64,000 nt of DNA from the NCBI GenBank assembly GCA_001464385.1, contig LNFB01000306.1:1-64000 (forward strand), given 5' to 3'. Shown piece by piece: positions 16,627 to 25,955 of this stretch (positions are counted from its first letter, which is position 1; the number at the start of each line of letters is the position of its first letter). Both the position numbers and the translations under genes were made by a program. A model generated the notes under the pieces. That model saw only the letters and a list, made by a program, of their open reading frames with translations, had not been told where the DNA came from and searched no databases. This DNA is from Deltaproteobacteria bacterium Ga0077550. Lineage in GTDB: Bacteria; Myxococcota_A; Polyangia; Nannocystales; Nannocystaceae.

Positions 16627-17317
16627 GGCGCAGGCTCCTCCCGCGGGGCGCGGGCGCCTCGGGTTCGAACGGCATGGCGCCCGGGCCGAGCGCGGCGGCG
16701 AGCCGTATTCGGAGTCGGCGCAGCCGCTGATGCACGCTGTTGCTCGCGACGCCGAGCTCGCCCGCGAGCTCCTCGGTGGTGCGGCCCTCGAGGTAGTACG
16801 CGAGCAGGAGCGTGCGATCACCGTGCTCGAGGGTCTCGACGGCGCGCACCAGCGCGAGCCGCAGGGCGACCTCGTCCTCGAGTGGCAGGTGGCCCAGCGC
16901 AGGCGCGTCGGCGATCGCGGCCTCCATCGCGTCGCCGGATCGACCACCGCCGAGGATGCGCAGCGCCCAGGGGCTCCCGCGCACGGTGCTCAGGCGTCGA
17001 CGCAGCCAGCTGTCGGCGAGCAGCCCGACGTACGACTCGAACCCGAGCCCGGCCGTGGGATCCCAGCGCCGAAGCGCGCGGGGGTAGCGATACAGGAGAT
17101 CCTCGACGAGGTCGTACTGCAGTTGCTCGCGCTCGGGCGCGCTCGCCGTGCCCGCGCGGGCGCGATGACGCTGCAGCAGGCCGGGCAGGCGCCGCTCGGT
17201 CGCGATCAGCAACCGCTCGGCGAGCTCGGCCAGAGCGCCGCGCTCCCCATCGAGCGCGAGGGCCACCAGTTCACGTGTTACCTCGACCATCACCCACGGG
17301 CTCGTCGCCCACCCCAT
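16619..17317 (-). CDS. ECF-type RNA polymerase sigma factor
   Basis: A 232-residue sigma-70 family protein. Region 2 is recognisable (QLQYDLVEDLLYRYPRALRR, FESYVGLLADSWLRRRLS) and region 4 is clear (TLEHGDRTLLLAYYLEGRTT, ELAGELGVASNSVHQRLRRL). I use ATG 17317, which has GGTAGAGG just upstream; MVEVTRE at 17290 is a reasonable alternative. It directs RNA polymerase to a small regulon in response to an envelope signal. It heads an operon with a membrane protein and a CHAT protease. Confidence 0.85.
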   Translation of the reverse strand: MGWATSPWVMVEVTRELVALALDGERGALAELAERLLIATERRLPGLLQRHRARAGTASAPEREQLQYDLVEDLLYRYPRALRRWDPTAGLGFESYVGLLADSWLRRRLSTVRGSPWALRILGGGRSGDAMEAAIADAPALGHLPLEDEVALRLALVRAVETLEHGDRTLLLAYYLEGRTTEELAGELGVASNSVHQRLRRLRIRLAAALGPGAMPFEPEAPAPRGRSLRHG

Positions 17318-17414
17318 CCTCTACCTGTTCCATGGCCGGATCCCAGGCTTCTGTGCGGGTTTGGGGTGGCTTTTTTCGTCGGTCAGGTTCCGCCGCGTCA
17401 CCGTCGATGGTCAT

Positions 17415-17443
17415 CGCAGGAGGAGTGCGCGAGACCTCCTGCG
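17415..17443 (-). terminator. GC hairpin after the aldo/keto reductase gene
   Basis: A perfect 9-base stem, CGCAGGAGG with CCTCCTGCG, closes an 11-base loop 22 bases past the stop of the reductase gene on the minus strand. There is no clear U-tract, so it may be a weak or Rho-assisted terminator. It also separates the reductase from the sigma/CHAT operon transcribed in the same direction. Confidence 0.45.
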
Positions 17444-17465
17444 ACGGCCGTTCGGTCGCCGATCG

Positions 17466-18446
17466 TCAGCCGTTGGTCGCCGCGAGCGACCCCGCGTCAT
17501 AGCGCTCGCCCGCGGCCACCCCCAGCGGCGCGATCCGGTCGAGCTCGGCGAGCTCGTCGGCCTGGAGCGTGAGGTCGGCGGCCGCGAGGTTCTCGTCGAG
17601 CCGCGCGAGGCTGCGGGTCCCCGGGATCGCGATCACGTGCGGACCCCGCGACAGCACCCACGCCAGCGCGAGCTGGGCGGAGGTCACGCCGCGGGCGGCC
17701 GCGAGCTTGCCGATCGCGTCGACCAAGGCGAGGTTGCGATCGAAGTTCTCGCCCGACAGGCGTGGGGTGGACCGACGGTAGTCACCCGGCGCCAAGCTCT
17801 CGGTCGATCGGATCGCGCCGGTGAGGAAGCCGCGCCCGAGCGGGCTGTACGCGACGAACGCGATGCCGAGCTCGCGGCACAGCGGCAGCAGCTCGCGCTC
17901 GGGCTCGCGCGACCACAGCGAGAGCTCGGTCTGCAGCGCGCTGATCGGGTGCACCGCGTGCGCGCGACGGATCGTCGCCGGCGAAGCCTCGGACAGCCCG
18001 AGTCGCCGGACCTTGCCGGCCTTCACCAGCGCGGCCATCGCCCCGACCGTGTCCTCGATCGGCACCGAACGGTCGACGCGGTGCTGGTAGTAGAGGTCGA
18101 TGCAATCGATGCCGAGGCGCGACAGGCTCGCATCGCACGCCGTCGCGACGTACTCCGGTCGCCCGGAGATCCCGAGGAATGCCCCCGAGGCGTCGCGACG
18201 CACGGCGAACTTCGTCGCGACCTTCGCCGTGGCGCGGCGATCCGCGATCGCGCGGCCGACGAGCTCCTCGTTGCGCCCGGTGCCGTACATGTCCGCCGTG
18301 TCGAGGAGATCGGCCCCGCGTTCGAGCGCGTGGTGGATCACCGCGATCGACTTCGCGTCGTCGGCCGGCCCGTAGAAATCCGACATGCCCATGCAGCCGA
18401 GCCCGATCGCCCCGACCGCGAGATCACCCAAGGTTCGTGTGTGCAT
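17466..18446 (-). CDS. Aldo/keto reductase
   Basis: A 326-residue NADPH-dependent oxidoreductase of the AKR superfamily, close to the AKR11/AKR13 group. The start [20 protein letters not shown] is the family N-terminus. Catalytic residues are visible: Asp and Tyr in [18 protein letters not shown], Lys in [10 protein letters not shown] and His in [10 protein letters not shown]. The cofactor-binding C-terminus reads [18 protein letters not shown]. Such enzymes reduce aldehydes and quinone-like compounds. It lies 77 bases downstream of an AraC-family gene on the same strand, so that regulator probably controls it. Confidence 0.93.
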   Translation of the reverse strand: MHTRTLGDLAVGAIGLGCMGMSDFYGPADDAKSIAVIHHALERGADLLDTADMYGTGRNEELVGRAIADRRATAKVATKFAVRRDASGAFLGISGRPEYVATACDASLSRLGIDCIDLYYQHRVDRSVPIEDTVGAMAALVKAGKVRRLGLSEASPATIRRAHAVHPISALQTELSLWSREPERELLPLCRELGIAFVAYSPLGRGFLTGAIRSTESLAPGDYRRSTPRLSGENFDRNLALVDAIGKLAAARGVTSAQLALAWVLSRGPHVIAIPGTRSLARLDENLAAADLTLQADELAELDRIAPLGVAAGERYDAGSLAATNG

Positions 18447-18523
18447 CGCGGCGCCAGCGTAGGCCCGCCGCGGGGGCGCGGCCAGGCTAGAGGACTGCGG
18501 ACATGTTGCCGGATCCTGCGCGG

Positions 18524-19465
18524 TCACGCCGGGCGTGCCGCGGCCATCGCTTCGGCCACCGAACCGGCGCCCGAGGTCCGCATGCGCTCGACGTACGCCG
18601 TGGGCGAGTGGCCGAAGTGCTGCTTGAAGTCGCGGGCGAAGTGGGCGGCGCTGGCGTAGCCGCTGCGGGCCGCGGCCTCGGCGGCGCGGGTGCCGTCGCG
18701 CAGCAAGAGGACGCGGGCGTGATCGAGGCGCACGTGTTTGAGGTAGCGGATCGGGCTGACCCGCGCGACGTCGCGGAAGCGGTGGGCGAAGTGCGAGGGG
18801 CTCATCGCCGCGCGGCGGGCGAGCTGCTCGACGGTGAGCTTGCGGCCGAGGTTCTCGCGGATGTAGCCCATCACCGCGGCGATGCGGGCCTCGTCGCCGC
18901 CGCGGCAGGCCGCGTGGCGCAGCGCGCTGGCGGCGTCCGATCGCAGCAGGCGGAAGATCAGCTCGTGCACGGCGAGCGGCGCGACCACGCGGCGCTCGCC
19001 GGGATCGTCCATGGCACCCACGAATCGGCACAGCGGCTCGAGCACCGCGTCGTCGAGTCGGGCGAGGAACGCCGAGCGCTGGGCCCCCGAGGCGTGCGGT
19101 CGCGGCGGCGCGACCTCGGCGAGCTCGACCAGCGTGCGCGCCACGAGATCGGGCGGCACCGCGATCGCGAGCGAGAGGTACGGGCGCTCCGGGCTGGCCT
19201 CGAGCACCTGCGAGGTGTAGTTCGCCTCGCCGGTGAGCACGATGCAGTGGCGCTCGTCGTAGTACAGATCGTCGCCCTCGATGTGCACGTGCTTGCGGCC
19301 CTGCACGACCACGCCGACCGTCAGCGTGTACGCGCTGCGCTTGGCCATCACGTCGGGGTGATCGGCGCGGAACACCCACGCGCCCGGGCTCGGCAGCGGC
19401 GTGACGCCCGGGTTGGACGCGAGCTCGCGGACCGCGAGGCGGAGCTGCTCGAGGGCACGTCCCAT
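18524..19465 (-). CDS. AraC-family transcriptional regulator
   Basis: A 313-residue regulator. The N-terminal half is the AraC_N type cupin-like effector domain ([39 protein letters not shown]). The C-terminal 100 residues carry two helix-turn-helix motifs ([40 protein letters not shown]) ending [15 protein letters not shown]. Members with this N-terminal domain often regulate an adjacent oxidoreductase, and an aldo/keto reductase follows directly. It is divergent from the ferritin-like gene at 19599, with 133 bases between, so it could also control that gene. Confidence 0.92.
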   Translation of the reverse strand: MGRALEQLRLAVRELASNPGVTPLPSPGAWVFRADHPDVMAKRSAYTLTVGVVVQGRKHVHIEGDDLYYDERHCIVLTGEANYTSQVLEASPERPYLSLAIAVPPDLVARTLVELAEVAPPRPHASGAQRSAFLARLDDAVLEPLCRFVGAMDDPGERRVVAPLAVHELIFRLLRSDAASALRHAACRGGDEARIAAVMGYIRENLGRKLTVEQLARRAAMSPSHFAHRFRDVARVSPIRYLKHVRLDHARVLLLRDGTRAAEAAARSGYASAAHFARDFKQHFGHSPTAYVERMRTSGAGSVAEAMAAARPA

Positions 19466-19598
19466 GGTCGTAGGGTAGCCGATCGCGGTCGGGTCGGCGG
19501 AGCGCCGAGCGTGTCACGGGCGGGACACACATGCGTCCGCGACCTGCCCGATGGACCGGTGCACCACCCGTGGTTGTCCGGCAGACTTCAGGCCGCGC

Positions 19599-21560
19599 AT
19601 GGACGAGCCCGTCTTCCACATCCAGCACCGCGAGACCCTGGGTCACCTGCTCGGCGAGGCCGCGGAGATCGAGCACGGGTTGATGTGTTGTTACCTGTAC
19701 GCGGCGTTCAGCATCGGCACGCCGACGCGGGGTCGGGTGTCCGAGGCCCGCGCCGCGGTGCTGTCGCGGTGGCGCGAGCAGATCGTCGATGTCGCCCGCG
19801 AGGAGATGGTCCACCTCGTGAACGTGTCGAACGTCGCGAGCGCGGTCGGGGTCGCGCCGCACCTGCAACGGCCCAACTTCCCGGTGTCGCCGGGGTACCA
19901 CCCGGCGGGTGTCGTGGTGTCGTTGGCCCCGTTCTCGCGGGCGACGCTCGATCACTTCGTGTTCCTCGAGCGGCCCGAGGGCGTGTCGCTGCCCGATGGC
20001 GAGGGCTTCGCGTCGCCGCGTCGGTATCGACGCGGCATGGCGCCGGGTCGGCTGACGCCGAGCGCCGAGGACTACGCGACCGTCGGTCACCTCTATCGCG
20101 GGATCCGGGCGGGGCTCGATCAGCTCGCCGAGCAGATGGGCGAGGCGGTGCTGTTCTGCGGCAACCCGGCGCTGCAGCTCGGCGCGCCGCCGGTGACCCT
20201 GCCGGGGACGTCGTCGGTGCTCGATCTCGAGGGCGCACACCGGGCGATCGACGTGATCGTCGCGCAGGGCGAGGGCGCCGACGATGCCGGCCACGAGTCG
20301 CACTACTGTCGCTTCGTTCGCATGCGCGACGAACTCGCGGTGATGCAAGCCGAGGATCCGAGCTTCGATCCCGCGGCCCAAGTCGCGCGGAATCCGGTCA
20401 TGCGTCGCCCACCGGTGCCCGAGGGCCTGGTGTGGATCGACGCCGAGCCGGCCGCGTCGGTGCTGGACGTCGGCAACGCGATGTACATGCTGATGCTGCG
20501 GGCGCTCGAGGTGCTGTTCTCGCCGGTCGCCGCGACGCCGGGCCTGCGCGGGCCGCTGTACAGCCTGGCGGTGGCGTCGATGTCGGCGCTCACGCCGATC
20601 GGTGAGCTGCTCACGTCGCTGCCGGCGTCGGCGAGCCACCCGGGCATCCTCGCGGGCCTCAGCTTCGCGACGTCGCGCACCCTCGCGGTGCAGCCGGATC
20701 CCCGCGGCGCGGTGCAGTCCCTGGTCGAGCTGTCGCGATCGATCGCCCGCGGCCTCGAGCAGCACGTGCTGCCGCTGGCCGCCGACGCGCGGCCGGTCTC
20801 CGAGCGCATCGGCACGATCGGCGATCGCCTCGCGGCGCTGGCGACGACGCTGTCGGCGAGCCACGCCCCCGCGCCGGTCGTCGTTCCCGTCGCCGCGTCG
20901 ACGCCGGCCGTCGATGTCGCGGTCGACGTCGATCGGGCCCGCGGCAAGCACCTCGAGATCCGCTTCGACACCAAGCGCTGCATCCACTCGCGGCACTGCG
21001 TGCTCGGGGCGCCGCGGGTGTTCCTCGCCAACGTGCAGGGCCCGTGGCTGCACCCCGACGAGGCCTCGGTCGAGGCGCTCGTCGGCATCGCCCACACGTG
21101 CCCCTCGGGCGCGATCACCTACGAGCGCCAGGACGGCGGTCCGCCGGAGCCGGTCCCCGAGGTCAACGTCATGCGCCTGCGGGAGAACGGGCCGTATGCG
21201 GTGCACGCGGACGTGCGCCTCGCGGGGCGCGGAATCCTGCGCCGCGCGACGCTCTGCCGCTGCGGCGCGTCGCAGAACAAGCCGTTCTGCGACGGCTCCC
21301 ACAACGCGGCGTCGTTCCGCGCCAGCGGCGAGCCGGCGACGATCGACACCGCGCCGCTGGCCGAGCGCGGTGGCGCGCTGGAGATCACGCCGCTGCCCGA
21401 CGGGCCGCTCGAGATCGGCGGCCCCGTGGAGATCTGCGCCGGCACCGGGCGGACGATCGCGCGGGTCGAGTCGGCGCGGCTGTGCCGGTGCGGCGGCTCG
21501 GCGAACAAGCCGTTCTGCGACGGCACCCACGCGCGGATCGGCTTCCGCGCGGGCGGGTGA
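19599..21560 (+). CDS. Ferritin-like / ferredoxin / double CDGSH iron-sulfur fusion protein
   Basis: A 653-residue multidomain redox protein. ATG 19599 begins directly on a ferritin-like domain related to the VioB-type family ([38 protein letters not shown]); Glu and His ligands for a metal are present. Residues about 450-510 form a mono-cluster ferredoxin ([15 protein letters not shown] with CPSGAITY). Two CDGSH motifs follow at 553-568 ([16 protein letters not shown]) and 629-644 ([16 protein letters not shown]), each with three Cys and a His for a 2Fe-2S cluster. The combination suggests electron transfer to a non-heme metal site on an amino-acid or imine substrate. No signal peptide, so probably cytoplasmic. 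Confidence 0.88.
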   Translation: MDEPVFHIQHRETLGHLLGEAAEIEHGLMCCYLYAAFSIGTPTRGRVSEARAAVLSRWREQIVDVAREEMVHLVNVSNVASAVGVAPHLQRPNFPVSPGYHPAGVVVSLAPFSRATLDHFVFLERPEGVSLPDGEGFASPRRYRRGMAPGRLTPSAEDYATVGHLYRGIRAGLDQLAEQMGEAVLFCGNPALQLGAPPVTLPGTSSVLDLEGAHRAIDVIVAQGEGADDAGHESHYCRFVRMRDELAVMQAEDPSFDPAAQVARNPVMRRPPVPEGLVWIDAEPAASVLDVGNAMYMLMLRALEVLFSPVAATPGLRGPLYSLAVASMSALTPIGELLTSLPASASHPGILAGLSFATSRTLAVQPDPRGAVQSLVELSRSIARGLEQHVLPLAADARPVSERIGTIGDRLAALATTLSASHAPAPVVVPVAASTPAVDVAVDVDRARGKHLEIRFDTKRCIHSRHCVLGAPRVFLANVQGPWLHPDEASVEALVGIAHTCPSGAITYERQDGGPPEPVPEVNVMRLRENGPYAVHADVRLAGRGILRRATLCRCGASQNKPFCDGSHNAASFRASGEPATIDTAPLAERGGALEITPLPDGPLEIGGPVEICAGTGRTIARVESARLCRCGGSANKPFCDGTHARIGFRAGG

Positions 21561-21567
21561 TCGGTCG

Positions 21568-22365
21568 TCAGCGCGGGGTGAGGCGGAGCGACGCGACGTC
21601 CGTGCAGGTCGCGGCGGCGTCGAGGAGCGCCTCGAGCGTCGGGACGTCCGTGATGGACAGGATCGCGGCGCGCTCGCGGTCGTCGAGGGGCAGGCCGCGC
21701 GCCGCGAGGACCCGGAGGACCGCGGCGGTGAGGGCGTCGCGGGCGGCGTCGTGCATCGCGTCGGCGCGCTCGGCCTCGATCGTCGCGACGAGCACCGGGT
21801 TCTGTTTGGCGAGCAGCGCCCGCGCCACCGCATCGTCGGCGTGGGCGGCCGCGACGAGGTCGTGGACGCGCAGCGGGATCACCAGCGCGGGATCGTCGAT
21901 TGCAGCGTCGGGCCCGAGGATCTCCCAGCCGTCGGTCGACACGGACCACTCGAGTCCGCGCTGGCGTTCGACGTCGATCGCGAAGACGCGACGCACGCCG
22001 CGGGCGACGAGGAGCGCGGCCTTGCGACCGGCGTGGGCGAGCGATTCGGTGCTGACCACCTCGAAGGCGAGCTGCTCGAGCTGCCGACCACCGGTCGCAG
22101 GATCGCGAGCCAGCGGATAGATGTTGGCATCCGGGGCGAAGTCGTCGAAGCGACTGGTGCGGGTGAGCATGTCGCAAGCGGCATTGAAGCCCGGCGCGAC
22201 GAAGGCCTCGAGGATCGCGGACAGCTTGGAGTGCCGGCTGCCGTGGGGCTCGTGGGCCGGGCTCACGGCGAACACCTGGCCGTCGACGATCTCGTGGTCG
22301 CACTCGGGCATGACGAGTCGCTCGTCCACCGCTGGTCGCTCGGGCATGATCGATCGCGTCGCCAT
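21568..22365 (-). CDS. Uma2-family (DUF820) putative endonuclease
   Basis: A 265-residue protein. The family core is a PD-(D/E)XK-like fold: [36 protein letters not shown] and [20 protein letters not shown], ending [17 protein letters not shown]. The catalytic Asp, Glu and downstream Lys can be placed in these segments. Uma2 proteins occur in large numbers in cyanobacteria and myxobacteria and their substrate is unknown. I start at ATG 22365 ([11 protein letters not shown]); a longer upstream reading has no family similarity. It converges on the fusion gene at 21560 with 7 bases between. Confidence 0.82.
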   Translation of the reverse strand: MATRSIMPERPAVDERLVMPECDHEIVDGQVFAVSPAHEPHGSRHSKLSAILEAFVAPGFNAACDMLTRTSRFDDFAPDANIYPLARDPATGGRQLEQLAFEVVSTESLAHAGRKAALLVARGVRRVFAIDVERQRGLEWSVSTDGWEILGPDAAIDDPALVIPLRVHDLVAAAHADDAVARALLAKQNPVLVATIEAERADAMHDAARDALTAAVLRVLAARGLPLDDRERAAILSITDVPTLEALLDAAATCTDVASLRLTPR

Positions 22366-22450
22366 GGTGATCCGGGCCGAGGTCGCGTCCGCGTGATGGA
22401 CGACGCGTCCAGGGTAGCAGCCTCCATCGCGCCCTGGGCCACTCGCGGAT

Positions 22451-22462
22451 CCATCGGGATGG
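22451..22462 (+). promoter_or_regulatory. Dyad upstream of the marR-type gene
   Basis: The perfect inverted repeat CCATC-GG-GATGG lies 38 bases before the MarR start and overlaps or abuts a weak sigma-70-like promoter (TGGACG at 22460, 17 bases, TAGACT at 22483). It may be the site for the MarR protein itself. It also lies in the divergent gap with the Uma2 gene. Confidence 0.35.
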
Positions 22463-22499
22463 ACGATGGAAACCTCCCTGCCTAGACTGCCTGCCGTCG

Positions 22500-22979
22500 A
22501 TGACGACGCGCGACGCACCGAGTGATCCCGAGGCCGACGCGCAGGCGTACGCGCAGCTGTTCCCGCAGGTGTATCTCGCGTTCCACCGCCGCGATCCGAA
22601 GGGGCCCGAGCTTTCGGGGGCGTCGCGGTCGGTGCTGCTGCACCTCGCGCAGAGCGGGCCGCTCACCGTCGGCGAGTGTGCGCGTCATTTCGCGCGCGCG
22701 CAGTCGGTGGTCAGCGAGATGATCGACGGGCTCGAGCGCCACGGGCTGCTCGCGCGCATGCGTGATCCCGACGATCGCCGACGCACGGTGGTGTGGCTCA
22801 CCGACGAGGGCCGCGCACGCATCGTGGCGGAGCAACAGGTGCTGTCGTCGACGCTGCTCGCCGCCGCCTTTGCGCGCCTCGACGCCGCGACGCGGGCCAA
22901 GCTCCTCGAGTGCACGCGCGCCCTCGTCGCGTGCTCGCCCGTCCCTTCGCCCCGCAAACGACCCGGAGAACCACCATGA
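22500..22979 (+). CDS. MarR-family transcriptional regulator
   Basis: A 159-residue winged-helix regulator. The core is clear: SRSVLLHLAQSGPLTVGECA, HFARAQSVVSEMIDGLERHG, LLARMRDPDDRRRTVVWLTD, which has the wing DPDDRR. MarR proteins bind small phenolic or oxidative ligands and repress neighbouring genes. Its stop overlaps the start of the next gene (ATGA at 22976-22979), so translation is coupled. Likely autoregulated through the dyad upstream. Confidence 0.93.
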   Translation: MTTRDAPSDPEADAQAYAQLFPQVYLAFHRRDPKGPELSGASRSVLLHLAQSGPLTVGECARHFARAQSVVSEMIDGLERHGLLARMRDPDDRRRTVVWLTDEGRARIVAEQQVLSSTLLAAAFARLDAATRAKLLECTRALVACSPVPSPRKRPGEPP

Positions 22980-23224
22980 GCCACTGCACCTGCGAGAGCT
23001 GCTCGATGCCGATCGAATCCGGCCGGTATTGTTCGTACTGCACGACCCCGACCGGCGAGCTGCAGCCGTTCGACGAGCGTTTCGAGAAGATGATCGGCTG
23101 GCAGCTGCGGAGCAAGCCCGAGCTGTCGCGGGCCCAGGCCGAGCGCGACACGATCGCGTTCATGGCCTCGATGCCGGCGTGGCGCGAGCATCCCCGCGTG
23201 CTCGAGCGGCTGGCCCAGGGCTGA
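22976..23224 (+). CDS. Small zinc-ribbon protein
   Basis: An 82-residue protein whose ATG overlaps the MarR stop and has GGAGAA upstream. It begins with clustered Cys: CTCESCSMPIESGRYCSYC, which is two CXXC knuckles of a zinc ribbon; the first has an extra CXC. The rest is a short helical region (RFEKMIGWQLRSKPELSRAQ). Related small proteins are annotated as putative zinc-ribbon proteins linked to MarR regulators. Function unknown. Confidence 0.82.
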   Translation: MSHCTCESCSMPIESGRYCSYCTTPTGELQPFDERFEKMIGWQLRSKPELSRAQAERDTIAFMASMPAWREHPRVLERLAQG

Positions 23225-23235
23225 GGATCGACCGC

Positions 23236-23850
23236 ATGGGCCTGCAGCGCGACACGTCCGTCACCATCGCCGGGGTCCGCCGCGCGCGGGTGTCCGTGCA
23301 CCTCGATTCGAACGCGCTGCAGATCGGCGGCCGCCCGCGCCTCGAGATTCCGCTCGCCGAGGTGCGCGCGCTCGAGCGGCGCGGCACCGTGCTCGTGCTG
23401 ACCTGTCCGACCGGCGTGATCGAGTTCGACGCCGGCGACGACGCCGATGCATGGGCGGCGAAGATCCGCGCACCGCCGTCCCGGGCGAAGAAGCTCGGCC
23501 TGAAGCCGGGCCTGCGCGTCGCGATCGTCGACCTCGACGACGCGGTGCTACGCGACGAGCTCGTGGCCGCGAATGCCAACGTGGGCCCACCCGAGGCGGC
23601 GATCGATCTGCTGTTCCTCGGCGTCGACGCGCCGCGGGACCTCGCGCGCCTCCCTGCGCTCGTCCGCGCGCTGGCCCCGGACGGTGCGATCTGGATCGTG
23701 CGCACCAAGGGCCGCGCGGCGACCGTGCGCGAGGACGAGGTCCGCGCCGCTGGCCTCGCCGCCGGGCTGGTCGACGTGAAGGTCGTCGCCTTCTCCGCGA
23801 CGCAATCCGCCGACAAGTTCGTGATCCCCGTCGCGCACCGCCGGCGGTAG
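23236..23850 (+). CDS. DUF3052-like protein
   Basis: A 204-residue cytoplasmic protein starting at ATG 23236, 11 bases after the zinc-ribbon gene. Residues 1-75 form a small beta domain (TSVTIAGVRRARVSVHLDSN, GTVLVLTCPTGVIEFDAGDD). The C-terminal 130 residues match the DUF3052 pattern: KKLGLKPGLRVAIVDLDD, LFLGVDAPRDLARLPALVRA, LAPDGAIWIVRTKGRAATVR and the final VKVVAFSATQSADKFVIP. This is a Rossmann-like family without known activity. Fusion of the beta domain to it is less usual. Confidence 0.78.
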   Translation: MGLQRDTSVTIAGVRRARVSVHLDSNALQIGGRPRLEIPLAEVRALERRGTVLVLTCPTGVIEFDAGDDADAWAAKIRAPPSRAKKLGLKPGLRVAIVDLDDAVLRDELVAANANVGPPEAAIDLLFLGVDAPRDLARLPALVRALAPDGAIWIVRTKGRAATVREDEVRAAGLAAGLVDVKVVAFSATQSADKFVIPVAHRRR

Positions 23851-23924
23851 GGCTGCATCGGGGCCTGCGTCGGCTCCGGTTGCCGAGTTGTCACCGCCGG
23901 GTGCGTCCCGCTACCCTCGCCCCC

Positions 23925-24944
23925 GTGCTGCGTCTGACAGGATGTGACGGGCGCGAGGCCGCCGATGCGCTCGCCGATCGTCTGCTCGTCGCGGGCATCG
24001 ACGCCGAGGTGCGCGGCGACGGACCGTGGGAGATCTGGGTGATCGAGGAGGACGACCTCGCGCGGGCCGAGGCGATCCGCGCGGCGCCCGAGTCGGCGGA
24101 CGAGCGTCGCGCGGTGCGGGCGAAGGCCAAGGCGATCCGCGCGGGGCGGGCGGCGGCGAACGTCGGCGCCGCGAGCCGGTTCATCGAGGTGCGCGATGGG
24201 TGGAACCCGGTCGGCGAGCTCGGCCTGCAGCCGGTCACCGCGGCGCTGATCCTGGCCTCGGTGGTGGTCGCGTGGCTGACCAAGCTCGGCGATCCGCGCA
24301 TCGTCGCGCTGCAGCAGCTGTCGATCGAGCCCTGGGACTCGCCCACCTTCCTCGGCCACGTGCTGCGCGGCGAGGTGTGGCGACTGTTCACGCCGATGTT
24401 CATCCACTTCGGCGTGCTCCACCTCGTGTTCAACATGATGTGGATGCGGCGCCTCGGTCCGCAGGTCGAGGTCCACCACGGCCTGCCGGTGATGATCGCG
24501 GTGGTCCTCGCGTCCGAGCTGCTCGGATCGCTCGCGCAGTACGCCGTCGTCGGCCCCACGTTCGGCGGGATGTCGGGCGTGGTCTACGGGCTGTTCGGTT
24601 TCGTGTGGATGCACGCCCGCTTCGGCCGGCCCGGCACCTACGCGCTGTCGGATCAGGACGTCGTGCTGTCGATGCTGTGGTTCGTCGCGTGCGCGACGGG
24701 CTGGCTCGGTCCGGTCGCGAACCTCGGCCACGCCGGCGGCCTGGTCGTGGGCCTGCTCTGCGGCCTGCCGCCGTACCTCCGCCACCTCCGCGGCCGCCGC
24801 TCGTCCCTCGAGACCGTCGAGCACAGCTGGGCGCAGACGCAGGGGACTCCGTGGCAGCGGTTCCGGCGGCGGGTGCTGACGCCGTACACGCCGGTGTGGT
24901 TCCTGGCGATGGCGGCGGTGGTGATCGCGATGGAGCTGTGGTGA
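23925..24944 (+). CDS. Rhomboid-family intramembrane serine protease
   Basis: A 339-residue protein. GTG 23925 is used; GTG 23901 is in frame. The N-terminal 90 residues are a cytoplasmic domain like that of GlpG. Six or seven membrane segments follow, with the rhomboid marks: WRLFTPMFIHFGVLHLVFNM, the catalytic Ser217 in GGMSGVVYGLFGFV and His269 in NLGHAGGLVVGLL. Both catalytic residues are present. Rhomboids cut membrane-anchored proteins within the membrane. It is 75 bases downstream of the DUF3052-like gene and is probably the last gene of the MarR operon. Confidence 0.9.
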   Translation: MLRLTGCDGREAADALADRLLVAGIDAEVRGDGPWEIWVIEEDDLARAEAIRAAPESADERRAVRAKAKAIRAGRAAANVGAASRFIEVRDGWNPVGELGLQPVTAALILASVVVAWLTKLGDPRIVALQQLSIEPWDSPTFLGHVLRGEVWRLFTPMFIHFGVLHLVFNMMWMRRLGPQVEVHHGLPVMIAVVLASELLGSLAQYAVVGPTFGGMSGVVYGLFGFVWMHARFGRPGTYALSDQDVVLSMLWFVACATGWLGPVANLGHAGGLVVGLLCGLPPYLRHLRGRRSSLETVEHSWAQTQGTPWQRFRRRVLTPYTPVWFLAMAAVVIAMELW

Positions 24945-24954
24945 TCGCCGCCCG

Positions 24955-25908
24955 TCACCCCGGCAGCACGCACGAGCCCACCGCCGCCGTGCAACCATCC
25001 ACCCCCGCGATCAACTCCACGCACGCGGTCCCCGGCACCTCCGCGCACCCCTGCGCGTCCCCCGGGTCGCACAACGGCGTGCAGCAAGCGTCGCCATCGC
25101 ACGCGGGCAGCTCGGCCGCACCCACGCAGCTCAGGCCCGGGCTGCAGTCGCTCGCCGAGGCGCACGCATCTCCGAGACCGACCCCGCCCGACACGAACGC
25201 GGGCACGCACTGGAACACCTCGTCGATGACCGCGCAGACCTCGTCGTCGCCGCAGTCGTCGCCGGCGGGGTGACACAGCGGGAGGCAGAGGATGAGCACG
25301 GCGTCGTTCGCGATCATGCAGCGATCGCACGCCCCGGCGCAGCTCGGGTCGGCCTCGCTGCCGGTGCACATCGCGACGCAGGTGCCGGTGTTGGTCTCGG
25401 CGTCGACATTCCAGCACATCACGCCGACGTCACAGGTGTCGATGCCGCTGACGCCGCTGCCCTCGACGGTGCACGGATCGCCGGGCTGGCCCGGGTTCTC
25501 GGCGACGGGCGAGCAGCGCTTGGCGTTCCACGCCGAGCCGCCGTCGTTCGCCCACGGCATGCACTTGTCGCCATCGGCGCAGCCGTCCTGCGTCCACAGA
25601 TCACACTCGTAGGTGCAATGGGCGAAGCACGAGGTGTCGGTGTCGATGAAGATCGCCGTCGTCGCCGTGTCACTGCTCGACGAGCCCGTGTCGGGATCGA
25701 TGGTCGGATCGGGATCGATCGTGGTCGCCTGCGTCGGGTCCTGCGTGGGGTCCGTCGACACCTCGCCGTTCGTGGTCGGTGTCGGCGAGCTGCCGCCGCC
25801 ATCGCTGCTGCTGCCCGCGGTCTCACCACCGTCGCTCCCCGTGTTGCCCACGACCGGCCCGCACGCGAGGAGCAACACCACCACCGGACTCCATCCCAAT
25901 CGACCCAT
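24955..25908 (-). CDS. Cys-rich surface lipoprotein
   Basis: A 317-residue lipoprotein starting at ATG 25908 (MGRLGWSPVVVLLLACG). A Gly/Ser/Asp/Thr linker reaches about residue 90. The remaining 225 residues contain more than 20 Cys, with signposts SCFAHCTYECDLWTQDGC, CMPWANDGGSAWNAKRC, MIANDAVLILCLPLC and SCVGAAELPACDGDACC. It is a clear paralogue of the protein at 57109-58032. Function is unknown. It lies 47 bases downstream of the Ser/Thr kinase gene on the same strand. Confidence 0.85.
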   Translation of the reverse strand: MGRLGWSPVVVLLLACGPVVGNTGSDGGETAGSSSDGGGSSPTPTTNGEVSTDPTQDPTQATTIDPDPTIDPDTGSSSSDTATTAIFIDTDTSCFAHCTYECDLWTQDGCADGDKCMPWANDGGSAWNAKRCSPVAENPGQPGDPCTVEGSGVSGIDTCDVGVMCWNVDAETNTGTCVAMCTGSEADPSCAGACDRCMIANDAVLILCLPLCHPAGDDCGDDEVCAVIDEVFQCVPAFVSGGVGLGDACASASDCSPGLSCVGAAELPACDGDACCTPLCDPGDAQGCAEVPGTACVELIAGVDGCTAAVGSCVLPG

Positions 25909-25955
25909 GGATCGAGGATGGCACGATCGCGTTCGCGCGGCGAGGCCCCGCGGAA

